Position numbers and translations under genes: made by a program. From positions 101,434 through 165,433 of the forward strand of contig JACQZP010000009.1 of assembly GCA_016213825.1 (NCBI GenBank): a DNA stretch of 64,000 nt, given 5' to 3'. The notes beneath the pieces are model-generated. The model had not been told where the DNA came from, searched no databases, and saw only the letters and a list, made by a program, of their open reading frames with translations. Positions 26,095 to 35,504 of this stretch are shown in pieces; positions within the stretch are counted from its first letter, which is position 1; each line of letters opens with the position of its first letter. The stretch is from Acetobacterium woodii. Its GTDB lineage: Bacteria; Bacillota; Clostridia; Eubacteriales; Eubacteriaceae.

Positions 26095-27455
26095 GCCTGC
26101 CCCGCTTGATGATCCAGGACAGCATTTAAGAGACTGGTTAAAAACAACGGATTGCTATAAAAATGGATGTGCGGATAGCCGGCCAGGACATTTTTCTGAC
26201 GGTACCCGCAGGTCCAGGTTTTGCCTTTTTTGGTCATCACATAGGCGGTGGGTAACTCTTCCGCGGTTTCAACTAAACTGTGATGAAATTCATGACCGCG
26301 AACCGCGATGGTTTTGCCGCACAGATAGGCATCGATTTTCACATACCCAAACCGCTGCAGCCGTTTGGTCATTTTGGAATCGGCATCAAAAAAGCCCACA
26401 GCCGGATTCGTTTCGCCGCTGTTTAAGGTCATTGAGTTAGTCAGATACATCAGACCGCCACACTCCGCATAACAAGGCAGCCCAGCTTCCAGTTTGTTTT
26501 TGATGTCGTCAATCATCGCTGTGTTAGCAGCCAATTCAGCACCGAATATTTCGGGAAAGCCGCCGCCAATATAAAGACCGTCTAAATTATCTGGCAGGGC
26601 GGTATCATTTAAGGGACTAAAGGTAACCACTTCCACCCCGGCGTTTTCCAGGGCACTGAAATTATCTTCGTAGTAAAAATTAAAGGCCCGATCTTTGGGC
26701 ACGCCAATCCGCAATCCCTGATATTTGGCACCATAGCCTGAAAAGGGATCCGCAAAAGGAATCACCGTTTGGTCGTGCTGGCTGATTTCCCACAGCTTAT
26801 CCAGATCAATGTAGGTTTCGGCCAATTCTCCGGCCTTATCCACCTTTTCCCGGAAATCGGCAATTTCTTCTACCGGTACCAGCCCCAAATGACGGCTGTC
26901 CATGACAATATCCGGATTATTGGGAAAATAGCCCAGACAGGTCACATCGTTATAGGCTTCAATCATTTCTTTTAACAGCTGATAGTGGGATTCCGATGAG
27001 ATCCGATTAATGATGACCCCGACAATATTGGTGTTCGGATCAAAATCCACATAGCCTTTGACCAGCGCGGCAGCACTTTTGGCCATCCCCCGACCATCGA
27101 TAATCAGAATGACCGGCGCTTCAATGGTTTTGGACAGATAGGCACTGCTGCCCACGTCCGATTCCAGACTATGGCCATCATAAAGACCCATCACCCCTTC
27201 GACGATTCCCAAATCATTTTCTGCCAGGCGACGTGAAAAAAGTCCTCGGATGGTTTCTTCGTCCAGCATCCAGGTGTCCAGATTAATGGAGGGCTCTCCG
27301 GTTACAAAGCGATGAAACATCGGATCAATGTAATCCGGTCCTGTTTTAAACGGTTTTACCCGCAGACCCCGTTTCTTGAATGCCGCCATGATGCCCATGG
27401 TGACGGTTGTTTTGCCTACGTTGCTGCTGGCTCCAGCCAGCATAAAATAATTCAT
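26091..27455 (-). CDS. cbiA: Cobyrinate a,c-diamide synthase CbiA
   Basis: This 454-residue ATP- and glutamine-dependent enzyme amidates the a and c side chains of cobyrinate. The N-terminal P-loop-like domain has AGASSNVGKTTVTMG and IVEGVMGLYDG. The C-terminal class I amidotransferase-like domain has the nucleophile in CYAECGGLMYLT and the histidine in HEFHHS. The start has AGGAGG upstream. It follows btuD by about 90 bases without a clear terminator. Confidence 0.95.
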   Translation of the reverse strand: MNYFMLAGASSNVGKTTVTMGIMAAFKKRGLRVKPFKTGPDYIDPMFHRFVTGEPSINLDTWMLDEETIRGLFSRRLAENDLGIVEGVMGLYDGHSLESDVGSSAYLSKTIEAPVILIIDGRGMAKSAAALVKGYVDFDPNTNIVGVIINRISSESHYQLLKEMIEAYNDVTCLGYFPNNPDIVMDSRHLGLVPVEEIADFREKVDKAGELAETYIDLDKLWEISQHDQTVIPFADPFSGYGAKYQGLRIGVPKDRAFNFYYEDNFSALENAGVEVVTFSPLNDTALPDNLDGLYIGGGFPEIFGAELAANTAMIDDIKNKLEAGLPCYAECGGLMYLTNSMTLNSGETNPAVGFFDADSKMTKRLQRFGYVKIDAYLCGKTIAVRGHEFHHSLVETAEELPTAYVMTKKGKTWTCGYRQKNVLAGYPHIHFYSNPLFLTSLLNAVLDHQAGQA

Positions 27456-27543
27456 ATTCTGCCTCCTTTTTCAATGACGCGTATCTATCGTAAAAATTTC
27501 ATCGGCCAGTTACCAATAACCGCATCCCGACCAAATTACGAAA

Positions 27544-28830
27544 CTATTTTTCTTCAATAAGAGTCAATTCTCTGATCATTTTTATAAATTCCTGATGATC
27601 ACTGATTTCATTGACCGTCTTTTTCTTTTTAATAACCTCAAGCTGTTTTTTCAGCTGGCCTTCGGTAAAATCATTATTCAGACAATTCCGGTGGAAATAA
27701 ATTTCACCCTTCAAGTTTTCCAACCCGAACAGGTTATTAATGTTGCCATGGCCAAAGGGCAGATCGGAAATCAGAATCAGATCACTTTTCGCCATCACTG
27801 CCAGGTTTTCTGCCTGTTTTTCGCAGCTGATGGCAGTAAAGGGGCTTTCTTCAATCATCGGAATCCCCAGCACATCACAGATATCCCAGTCATCACTACC
27901 CTGATTGATCACTCCGGCAGTGACCTGATGACCCATGGCTTCCAATTCTTCCAGTACCTGGGAAGCCTTGTTGCCGCCGCAGATGACATGAATCCGCAAA
28001 CTGCGGTAATCTTCTGATTCTTTGATCACCCGGAGCGGAATAATCTCCGGTTTTCCAAACAGCTTATTCTCTTGAATAAACATTTTCATCTCATAGACTT
28101 TTTTGAGATTTTCTTCGGTAATCACATCTTTGGGGGTACCGTCCACAATTACCCTTCCGTCTTTCATTAAAATAAGCCGGTTACAGTAACGGGCGGCCAG
28201 ATTAATATCGTGAAGCACCGCCACCACGGTCATCGATTTTTTCAGATTAAGATTGCGGATCAACTCCATCACTTCAATCTGATGATGGATATCCAGGGCC
28301 GAGGTGGGTTCATCCAAGAGAATGATATCCGGTTCCTGGGCAATGGCCCGGGCAATAATCACCCGTTGTTTTTCGCCGCCACTGAGATTATTATACAACC
28401 GTTTTCTGAATGAGAGGGTCTTGGTGGCCCGCATCGCCTCGGTCACAATTGTATAGTCATTCTGACTTTCCTTAGTCCGATAACTCAGATAAGGGTTTCT
28501 TCCCATCAGGACAATATCCTCAACGGTAAAATCGTAGTCGATATCAAAGGACTGGGGCACCACCGCAATTTTTTGGGCTCGTTCCCGTTGGGTATAGCTG
28601 GTATTATCCTTTTCTTCCAGAGTAATGACCCCGGATTTCACCGGCAACAGTCCTGATAAACATTTTAACAGGGTCGACTTCCCAGTGCCATTGGGACCAA
28701 TCAGGCCGACAAACTCGCCCTGGCAGATGGTGGCGTTAAATCCCTGCAGGATATTTTTTTCGCCATAGCCGGATACCACATCCTTGAAATCCAGCATGAT
28801 TCTTGGCATTAACCGTTCCATCTCAGACAC
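27544..28830 (-). CDS. btuD: Corrinoid ABC transporter ATPase with an extra C-terminal domain (BtuD-like)
   Basis: A 428-residue protein. Residues 1 to about 265 are a normal FecE/BtuD ATPase: Walker A GPNGTGKST, Q-loop VVPQSFD, signature LSGGEKQRV, Walker B IILLDEPTSALD and an H-loop in VAVLHDINLAARY. Residues about 280-428 are an added domain with a Rossmann-like start RIHVICGGNKASQVLEELE and a second half with LILISDLPFGHGN. I cannot name its function. The start is a GTG overlapping the end of btuC. Its place between btuC and cbiA under a B12 riboswitch makes corrinoid uptake the likely role. Confidence 0.88.
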   Translation of the reverse strand: MSEMERLMPRIMLDFKDVVSGYGEKNILQGFNATICQGEFVGLIGPNGTGKSTLLKCLSGLLPVKSGVITLEEKDNTSYTQRERAQKIAVVPQSFDIDYDFTVEDIVLMGRNPYLSYRTKESQNDYTIVTEAMRATKTLSFRKRLYNNLSGGEKQRVIIARAIAQEPDIILLDEPTSALDIHHQIEVMELIRNLNLKKSMTVVAVLHDINLAARYCNRLILMKDGRVIVDGTPKDVITEENLKKVYEMKMFIQENKLFGKPEIIPLRVIKESEDYRSLRIHVICGGNKASQVLEELEAMGHQVTAGVINQGSDDWDICDVLGIPMIEESPFTAISCEKQAENLAVMAKSDLILISDLPFGHGNINNLFGLENLKGEIYFHRNCLNNDFTEGQLKKQLEVIKKKKTVNEISDHQEFIKMIRELTLIEEK

Positions 28831-29854
28831 CCCCTTGCTTGCGTTTTCTCAAAAGATAAACAAAGAAGGGTCCCCCGAAGGCGGCAGTGATGATCCCGAC
28901 TGGAATTTCCTGAGACATCAGAGTTCGTGAAATGGTATCGCATAGAATCAGAAATGCGCCGCCAAACAGCAACGAAAATGGTACCAAGGTACGGTGCTTT
29001 GGACCCGTGACCATCCGAACAATATGGGGAACAATCAACCCCACAAATCCAATAATCCCAGTGACTGCTACCACTGCGGCAGTGATGAGTGATGATGAAA
29101 AAAGGATTTTCTTTTTCAGGGCTTCGGTATCCACACCCAACTGAGTTGCTGTTTCTTCTCCTAACAGCATAATATCTAACTCTCTCACTGATGTCAGCAT
29201 AATGATACAACCGATTATCACATAAGGTAAAACAACAATAACCTGATTCCAGCCTTTTCCATTGAGACTTCCCATGATCCAGAAAATTATCTGATTCATA
29301 CTTTCATTATTAAATAGCATTAATAGGGACATAAAAGCGCCCAATGACTGTCCAATTGCTATCCCACTCAGCAACAGCGTCGCCACCGGTACTTTCCGTC
29401 CGACGCGGGAGATATTATAGACCAGCAGGATTGTCAAAAAAGCGCCAGCAAACGCTAATAGCGCAATGCCGTTGAGACCTAAAAAGCTACTGGATAGATT
29501 CATGACAATGCCAATGGCGGCGCCGAGTGCAGCCCCTGATGAGACCCCTAGGATATAGGGATCGGCCATCGGGTTTTTGAAAATCCCCTGATACGCTGCT
29601 CCACAAAGGGCTAAAGCGCCACCGGTAAGAAATGCCAAAACAACCCGCGGCAGACGAACATTCCAGATGATCGCCGTCGCGCCTTCACTGATATTTTCCA
29701 TCCCGACGTTGATGTGAAAAATCTGGTTCAATAGGATTTTATTTGCATCCACAAAAGAGATCGCTGTAATGCCTGTCAAGGTGCACAGATAAATAATTAA
29801 GATGCAGCTTACAATGGATAATGGCAAAGCATATTTTTTGAGTTTTTTTTTCAT
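28823..29854 (-). CDS. btuC: Corrinoid ABC transporter permease (BtuC/FecCD family)
   Basis: A 343-residue permease with about nine to ten transmembrane helices. LPRVVLAFLTGGALALCGAAYQGIFKNPMADPYILG and GFVGLIVPHIVRM are the hallmark FecCD segments in pieces of the N- and C-terminal halves. The ATG at MKKKLKKYALPL has AGGAG upstream; the longer reading of 84 extra residues overlaps btuF and is rejected. The family also carries siderophore and heme importers; the riboswitch points to cobalamin. Confidence 0.9.
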   Translation of the reverse strand: MKKKLKKYALPLSIVSCILIIYLCTLTGITAISFVDANKILLNQIFHINVGMENISEGATAIIWNVRLPRVVLAFLTGGALALCGAAYQGIFKNPMADPYILGVSSGAALGAAIGIVMNLSSSFLGLNGIALLAFAGAFLTILLVYNISRVGRKVPVATLLLSGIAIGQSLGAFMSLLMLFNNESMNQIIFWIMGSLNGKGWNQVIVVLPYVIIGCIIMLTSVRELDIMLLGEETATQLGVDTEALKKKILFSSSLITAAVVAVTGIIGFVGLIVPHIVRMVTGPKHRTLVPFSLLFGGAFLILCDTISRTLMSQEIPVGIITAAFGGPFFVYLLRKRKQGGV

Positions 29855-29954
29855 AATTGCTCCTGCTTCTATTTTTATCTGTTCACTCCTGGTTTCACTA
29901 TCTAAACATAGCAGAAAAACCAGGGGCGAACAGATTCGCCCCAAAATGACTGTT

Positions 29955-30911
29955 CTATTTTGAAAACAGCTCCGGATAAACATCTTTCGCCAAGAGCGCC
30001 AGTCCTTCAACAATACGTGGTCCTGGCCGTTGAACCAAATCACTGTTTGGTGACAAAAACGCATAATAGGCAATCTGATTGTTTTTAATGGCAGTGATCT
30101 TGTCAAAACCTGGCGTTGCTTTTATCTGTTCGGGTGTACTATACAATGAAATATATACATCCGGGTTGCTCGTAATAATCTGTTCCGTACTCAGTTGTGG
30201 CCATGGTGTAGCCGCATCCGCGGCGATGTTCTTGGCATTAATATCGGTCAGCATCGAATCGAGCATCGAACCGGGTCCGGCACTAAAGAAATCACCCACG
30301 TCAATGAAAACTGATTTTTGAGCAGCCGCCGTTTTAACCTTGTCGATGATCGTCTGCCGATCGGCGGTCATTTTTGTCACCTCTTGGCTCGCTTGGTTAT
30401 TGGTGTTTGTTACTTCACCAACCGTAATAATATCATTCATAATCCCATCAATACTCACCGGACTGAAGACCAGTACTTTTGCCCCAGTTGCTTCCAATTG
30501 TTGACGGATATCATCGGAAATAAAATTGGACGCCAATACCAAATCGGGTGTCAAGGCAATTATTTTTTCCACATTTGGGGCATTGAAATCGCCGATACTG
30601 GGGACCGCCAATGCCGCTTCGGGATAATTATCATAATCCGTTCGTCCCACAACTTTGTCACCAGCATCAACAGCAAAGAGGATTTCAGTCGTTGCTGGTG
30701 ACAATGACACAATCTTTTGCGGTTCCTTATCAAGGGTTACCGTATTCCCCATATCATCTGTAACCGTTAATGGGTACGTGACGGCACCATTTTTCGTTTC
30801 AACTGCCGAAGTCACTTGGGTAGCACTACTTTGTTGACATCCGGTAACGGATACCATCAAGGTCAATATGACAAAAATCACTAACAGACTTTGAATGCTT
30901 TTCTTTTTCAT
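29955..30911 (-). CDS. btuF: Cobalamin-binding lipoprotein (BtuF-like)
   Basis: A 318-residue substrate-binding lipoprotein of the BtuF/FepB class. The signal peptide ends in a lipobox VTGC near residue 24. TVTLDKEPQKIVSLSPATTEILFAV and RTDYDNYPEAALAVPSIG, broken over residues 55-110, are family segments; two lobes joined by a long helix follow. The ATG at MKKKSIQ has GGAAGG upstream. It is the first gene behind a cobalamin riboswitch, so repression by B12 is expected. Confidence 0.92.
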   Translation of the reverse strand: MKKKSIQSLLVIFVILTLMVSVTGCQQSSATQVTSAVETKNGAVTYPLTVTDDMGNTVTLDKEPQKIVSLSPATTEILFAVDAGDKVVGRTDYDNYPEAALAVPSIGDFNAPNVEKIIALTPDLVLASNFISDDIRQQLEATGAKVLVFSPVSIDGIMNDIITVGEVTNTNNQASQEVTKMTADRQTIIDKVKTAAAQKSVFIDVGDFFSAGPGSMLDSMLTDINAKNIAADAATPWPQLSTEQIITSNPDVYISLYSTPEQIKATPGFDKITAIKNNQIAYYAFLSPNSDLVQRPGPRIVEGLALLAKDVYPELFSK

Positions 30912-30955
30912 TTGCTTCCTTCCTCTTCCTGCTTCTTTATTTTTTTGCATTTTTC

Positions 30956-30989
30956 GCAAAAATAAATCCAGCTTCCTGTGGAGGCTGGA
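30956..30989 (-). terminator. Terminator in the btuF leader
   Basis: On the minus strand ATCCAGC-TCC-loop-GGA-GCTGGAT is followed by a T-rich run, between the aptamer and the btuF start. It is the probable riboswitch expression platform. Confidence 0.85.
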
Positions 30990-31039
30990 TACTAAACAAA
31001 AGGTTTAATCCTGTTCTTCCCACCGAAGAATTTCAATGA

Positions 31040-31180
31040 TTATGAGTGTCCTGACTTTTGCTTCATCCTTGGTTCTCCCTTCCCATCCTTAAGACAGTGG
31101 TACAAGAACCGCGTTGGCAATTACAGTAGCGGGGGCTGTAGGGGTCTTCCACCCCTTTCCTCATCAATTTTCTATTATAT
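31040..31180 (-). promoter_or_regulatory. Cobalamin riboswitch upstream of btuF-cbi operon
   Basis: On the minus strand: CAGCCCCCGCTACTGTAATTGCC, in pieces, then ACCACTGTC, GGGAAGGGAGAA, and the B12-box-like AAGTCAGGACACTC, in the normal order. A minus-strand TATAAT -10 box lies at 31174-31179, so transcription probably starts at the 5' edge of the aptamer. Confidence 0.9.
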
Positions 31181-31220
31181 TAGTGGAAGTGTATCACAGA
31201 ATCGGCAACTTTTCAATTGA

Positions 31221-32027
31221 TTATTTTTGCTGTGGTTTGTCCGCTTTTACTGCCAGACTCTCCCGCACCGCCTGAGCAAAATTCAGCGGCTCTTTTTCCC
31301 GCCAAATTTCATTGGCAACGACCTCATAGGAGATCGTCGTAATGGTTGGCACGGTCAGAATCTCGGCCATTACCTCATCCAGCGGAATGCTGCCTTCACC
31401 GGGAATCCAATGGCGATCGGCTTGAAAATCATTGTCGGATAAATGCAGCGCCTTAATCCGGTGCTTGTATTTTTTTAGAATCCGGCCACAGTTCTGCTCT
31501 TCCAGAAAATCGTGAGAGCTGTCATAGCACATCCCAAACCGCGGGGCATCAATTTCGTCCAGCAGATAAACCAGCAGATGCTGGCGGGAGACATTTTCCA
31601 CGGCCAGATTGACACCATGTTTTTCGGCGGCATCAGCCAGCTCCGAGAAAAAAGCCAAGCCCTTATCCAGATCCGGCTGGAATTCATCCAGATCATTGGT
31701 GTGCATCACCATCGCCGGAATATCAAAAGCCTGGCAATCTTTGAGATAATCCTTAAACATCTGCAGTTTAGGCTGGATTTCCATTCGGGAGGCCGTCCAG
31801 ATATCGCTGTAACCGATAAAGGGGGCATGCATATTGGTGATGTCCAGACCATTCTTTCTGACGATCTCGGGAAAATCTTCTTTTCGGATGGCCCAGGGTT
31901 CTTGCTCGTCCTCCCAGGAAATCATCGCGGCGTCAAAACCGGCATCGGCGATAATTTTAATGCGGTCCTCAAAATTCATAAAATAACCAAACCAGGAAAA
32001 CATGCTGTAATTCAAATCCGATTTCAT
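31221..32027 (-). CDS. Sugar phosphate isomerase/epimerase-like TIM-barrel protein
   Basis: A 268-residue protein of the xylose isomerase-like (AP endonuclease 2) family. The metal site is suggested by MHTNDLDE, VENVS near residue 143, CYDSSHDF near 172, and ALHLSDNDFQADRH with IPGEGSIPLDEV near 200-215. It is the last gene of a run of sugar-processing genes (24 bases after the glycosyltransferase gene), so it may act on the same sugar. The substrate is unknown. Confidence 0.8.
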   Translation of the reverse strand: MKSDLNYSMFSWFGYFMNFEDRIKIIADAGFDAAMISWEDEQEPWAIRKEDFPEIVRKNGLDITNMHAPFIGYSDIWTASRMEIQPKLQMFKDYLKDCQAFDIPAMVMHTNDLDEFQPDLDKGLAFFSELADAAEKHGVNLAVENVSRQHLLVYLLDEIDAPRFGMCYDSSHDFLEEQNCGRILKKYKHRIKALHLSDNDFQADRHWIPGEGSIPLDEVMAEILTVPTITTISYEVVANEIWREKEPLNFAQAVRESLAVKADKPQQK

Positions 32028-32050
32028 AAAAGCTCCATTTTCAATTCTAT

Positions 32051-33019
32051 TTATTCGCTGATGGTTTCTACCGACTCGATGGTATATTTCTGTTTACTGA
32101 AAACCAGCTCCATCAGCATCGATAAGTACTTGATAATTACGGCTAGAATGACAAAGACCCCGAAAAAGCCAAAGACGATCACCAACATCATCGAGGTGTA
32201 GCCGGAAACCACATCTTCATAAACATAGCTGAACAAGGTATAAATGCCAATGCCAAAGGTCGCCATCATCATAAAGACAGCGGCCGCAATGGTTATTTTA
32301 TACGCCACATTGGTAAATAAAATCAGTGAGTCGGTGGCCATTTCTTTGCGCTGATTTTTAGTTTCCGCATTGTAGGCTTTGGTGCAGGATAGATCGTTGT
32401 TATATTCGATGGTATCAATTTTCAAACCGCAGTTGGCATAAACAGCCTTGCGGTAGGGAATCGTTTTGCTCATCGAATGAACCCGATTAATCGCCCGCCG
32501 TGAGAGCACCCGAAAGTTTTCGGTTCTCAGGGGATTTGGGCTGTGGGAATAACGGTTAAACACGGTGTAAAACAGCCATGAGGTTTTGCGACCCGGCTTT
32601 TTTGGGGCGGCATTAACAATATCATAACCAGTTAAGCTATGATTATAGACTTCCATCATCAGATCTGGATCATAATCCATCACCATATTGTCAAACTCAA
32701 AGACAAAATCACCGATGGAGAGATCAATCCCGGCATTCATTGACAGCTCAACCCCCTGGTAAAAACTCATGTTGACCACATTGATGACCGTACCTTTAAT
32801 GGTTTTTCCCATTTCCCGGATCATCGCCAGGCTGTTATCTTCGGATGCATCATTGACACAGATAATCTGATAGTGTTCAAAATTGGCGTTTAAAACCGCA
32901 TTGATTTTTCCCAGGAAATCGCTGATCCGGTCTTCATCATTATAAATGTAAATGACGGCCGAGACAAAGTTCTTTTCTTTATCCTGAGCGGCCACTTTAT
33001 TAACTTGTTGCTCAGTCAT
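32051..33019 (-). CDS. Family 2 glycosyltransferase with two C-terminal membrane helices
   Basis: A 322-residue GT-A transferase. The N-terminal catalytic domain has VIYIYNDEDRI, VNDASEDNSL and FEFDNMVMDYDPDL in place of the usual DAD/DLQ segment, so the metal site is a little unusual. Two long hydrophobic helices at about 230-300 resemble those of the ArnC/GtrB/DPM1 class, which attach sugars to polyprenyl phosphate. It overlaps the FAD oxidoreductase gene by 8 bases. Confidence 0.85.
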   Translation of the reverse strand: MTEQQVNKVAAQDKEKNFVSAVIYIYNDEDRISDFLGKINAVLNANFEHYQIICVNDASEDNSLAMIREMGKTIKGTVINVVNMSFYQGVELSMNAGIDLSIGDFVFEFDNMVMDYDPDLMMEVYNHSLTGYDIVNAAPKKPGRKTSWLFYTVFNRYSHSPNPLRTENFRVLSRRAINRVHSMSKTIPYRKAVYANCGLKIDTIEYNNDLSCTKAYNAETKNQRKEMATDSLILFTNVAYKITIAAAVFMMMATFGIGIYTLFSYVYEDVVSGYTSMMLVIVFGFFGVFVILAVIIKYLSMLMELVFSKQKYTIESVETISE

Positions 33020-34181
33020 TTTTCAATACCTCATCCAAATCATAAACCGTATTTATTTTCCCGGACAAAACCGAAACAAAGGTTGGTTTCTCACTGACCT
33101 TCCGAACCACTGTCGGTCGGGAGTCATCCACCTCCGACGCCTTGAGAATCGGCTTCATGGAAAACAGCGATCCGGCGTAGCTGAAGCCATACGCTTCCTT
33201 TAAATATTTCTCCGCCATATTGGACATATAGGGCCAGGCCGATTGCGGCTTGGCGATACAGTCATTGCAGTTACCCAGTTGTTGGGGGCTGCAGTAACCC
33301 TGGCTCTTTTCCTGACAGTTAAATTGAGGCAGACTGTCAAAGGAAGAGACATGCGGGGTAAAGGTCACCGAAGTCAACGAGTGGTTTCCCGTTTTGCCAA
33401 AGGGCATCACTGAAAAAAACGGCCCGTCCATGACGGTAATCCCCACATCCAGCAGCTTGTCTTTGGGTTTGCAGAGAATAATTTCGCAAAGCTCATACTT
33501 AATTTTAAAGGGCTCGTAGCCTGCCAGATCCAGGATCTGATTGGTCGACCCATAGGTGGCGTTTAACAGAAAGCCGGTTTCTTCAACCTCGCCGTTTGCC
33601 AGCGTTAAAGAAAAAACATCGCTGCCCTTTTGAATCGCCTGCAGTCTGACCCCATATTTGATTTCAACATTGGGCATCTTTTCCAATGCATCCATAAAAA
33701 ACTGGCCCAGAATCCCGGCGTCATAGGTATATTCTTTGGTCAGATAGGCGCCGTCACAGAGACCTTTTTTAAAGTATTTCTCGGGCATCAGTTCTTCACA
33801 GGGAATTTCAGCAGCCTGACAAAACTGGGTAAATTGTTCCCGGTTGGTCCAGCTGAAGCTGCCGCTGGTGGCGTAAACTTGCTCAAATTCACTGTGAATG
33901 CAAAAATCATAGTCCTTGATAAAACGATTGAAATAATGAGCTGATTTGATGGCCGTAGCATAGGATCGGGGGTAGTGGTAACCCATATGGACCCGGGCCT
34001 GGTTGATATAGGTGGCCCGCTTAAAGGGCGCATCCTCCCATTCCAGCACCAGTACCCGTTCGCCTCGTTCGCCGCAGACCTTAGCGGCATATAGACCGTA
34101 AAGACCAGCGCCGATAATTATTTTGTCCCAGATGATTTTGTTTGAATGGCTTTTGTTTGAATTGTTTTTGTTATGGGTCAT
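33012..34181 (-). CDS. FAD-dependent oxidoreductase (DAO-like)
   Basis: A 389-residue flavoprotein. The dinucleotide-binding motif IIGAGLYGLYAAKVC lies near residue 20 after a short Asn/Lys/Ser-rich start, then a segment AGILGQFFMDAL. A Cys cluster (CQEKSQGYC...CNDCIAK) near 300-325 could bind metal, which is unusual for the DAO family. The ATG lies directly after the aminotransferase stop codon with GGAG upstream; a longer reading is rejected. It belongs to a sugar-modifying run, so oxidation of a sugar or lipid intermediate is possible but unproven. Confidence 0.8.
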   Translation of the reverse strand: MTHNKNNSNKSHSNKIIWDKIIIGAGLYGLYAAKVCGERGERVLVLEWEDAPFKRATYINQARVHMGYHYPRSYATAIKSAHYFNRFIKDYDFCIHSEFEQVYATSGSFSWTNREQFTQFCQAAEIPCEELMPEKYFKKGLCDGAYLTKEYTYDAGILGQFFMDALEKMPNVEIKYGVRLQAIQKGSDVFSLTLANGEVEETGFLLNATYGSTNQILDLAGYEPFKIKYELCEIILCKPKDKLLDVGITVMDGPFFSVMPFGKTGNHSLTSVTFTPHVSSFDSLPQFNCQEKSQGYCSPQQLGNCNDCIAKPQSAWPYMSNMAEKYLKEAYGFSYAGSLFSMKPILKASEVDDSRPTVVRKVSEKPTFVSVLSGKINTVYDLDEVLKND

Positions 34182-34182
34182 C

Positions 34183-35295
34183 TTATTGCTCCAGCGCCTT
34201 TGGTACAAAGTTATTGATGGTCTGAACAACGGTATCGATCTCGGCATCGGTCATCCCATAGAACAAGGGCAGCGATAATACCTCATCCGCCAATTTTTCG
34301 GTAATCGGCAGACTGCCCCTGGCAATGTTCAGATAGGCATAGGCTTCGGACAGATGGGGCGGGATTGGATAATGAATAATGCTGCCGATGCCGGCTGCTT
34401 CCAGATAATCCTTCAGTTCATCCCGATAGGGGGTAGTAATGACAAACTGATGCCAGACGGTGGTGGCGTGATCCCGAAGTTTGGGCAGCTGGATCACCGG
34501 GTTGTTCATCTTGTTAAGATAGGCCGAGCACACCCGGTCGCGGTCAGCATTCAGCTCGTCCAGATAGTTCAGCTTGACATTAAGCAGCCCGGCCTGGAGT
34601 TCGTCCAACCGGGAATTGGTGCCGACAACCTTATTATAATAGCGCTTTTCACTGCCATAGAACCGATACATCCGAAACGCCTTATCCAACTCCGGGCTGC
34701 TGGTGGTAATGGCCCCGCCATCGCCAAAAGCGCCGAGATTTTTTGACGGATAAAAACTGAAACAGCCAATATCACCAAAGGAACCGGTAACCTGACCCTG
34801 ATAGGTGGCGCCGTGGCTTTGGGCGCAATCTTCCACCAGCCGGAGATTATGTTTTCTGGCAATGGCGACGATCTTATCCATTTCGCAGCTGGTTCCATAA
34901 AGATGAACCACCAGAATGGCCTTGGTCTTTTCAGTTATTTTCGCTTCAATTTTATCCGCATCGATACTATGAAACGCATCCGGTTCCACAAAAACCGGGG
35001 TGGCATCGTTGATGGTGATCCCCATAACGCTGGCGATATAGGTGTTGGCCTGAACGATGACCTCGTCTCCGGCACCAATGCCTAAAACACGAAAAGAAAG
35101 CCACAGGGCATCTAAACAGTTCCCCAGGCCAACACAATAATCGGTGCCAATATATTTTGCAAAATCCCTTTCAAAGCGGTCCACTTCATCCCCCAGAACA
35201 TAGCTTCCGCTTCTTAGAATTTCCAGTGCTTTATTTTCGTATTCTTCCTGATGCTCTTGATAGTGTCGTAATAAATTATTTGCCGGTACCTTCAT
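34183..35295 (-). CDS. DegT/DnrJ/EryC1/StrS family sugar aminotransferase
   Basis: A 370-residue PLP enzyme. It has GLGNCLDALWLSFRVLGIGAGDEV, in pieces, near residue 55, VEDCAQSHGATYQG with the conserved Asp near 155, and the PLP lysine in FSFYPSKNLGAFGDGG near 185. Such enzymes aminate keto-sugars on nucleotides. It starts a tight run with the FAD oxidoreductase, glycosyltransferase and isomerase, and lies downstream of repeat D. Confidence 0.92.
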   Translation of the reverse strand: MKVPANNLLRHYQEHQEEYENKALEILRSGSYVLGDEVDRFERDFAKYIGTDYCVGLGNCLDALWLSFRVLGIGAGDEVIVQANTYIASVMGITINDATPVFVEPDAFHSIDADKIEAKITEKTKAILVVHLYGTSCEMDKIVAIARKHNLRLVEDCAQSHGATYQGQVTGSFGDIGCFSFYPSKNLGAFGDGGAITTSSPELDKAFRMYRFYGSEKRYYNKVVGTNSRLDELQAGLLNVKLNYLDELNADRDRVCSAYLNKMNNPVIQLPKLRDHATTVWHQFVITTPYRDELKDYLEAAGIGSIIHYPIPPHLSEAYAYLNIARGSLPITEKLADEVLSLPLFYGMTDAEIDTVVQTINNFVPKALEQ

Positions 35296-35334
35296 CTTGC
35301 CTCCTATTTTGTCAGGATTTTGATAGCCTAATTG

Positions 35335-35470
35335 AGAAACTGCCGTGAGCTTTGCTGCCAGTTTACACTAAACAATTTTTACACTGTACGTCGGACAGTC
35401 TTAGGACTGTTCGCCTACACGTTATAAAATTGTTTGTGAAAACCGACATCAAAGCAATCATTGTTCGATT
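35335..35470. repeat. 135-bp palindromic repeat, copy D
   Basis: A full copy in the same orientation as the others, with arms AAACAATTTT and AAAATTGTTT. The tip hairpin reads ACAGTC-TTAG-GACTGT, a compensatory change relative to copies B and E (ACAGTT/AACTGT), which supports selection or past selection for the fold. Confidence 0.9.
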
Positions 35471-35504
35471 CGAGGACCAACTCAATTAAATAAGCATTAT
35501 AACC

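Noticed and set aside
29855..30106. 84-residue N-terminal extension of the BtuC-like permease
   Set aside because: It overlaps the btuF gene in another frame, is not hydrophobic like the family's N-terminus, and the internal ATG has AGGAG upstream.
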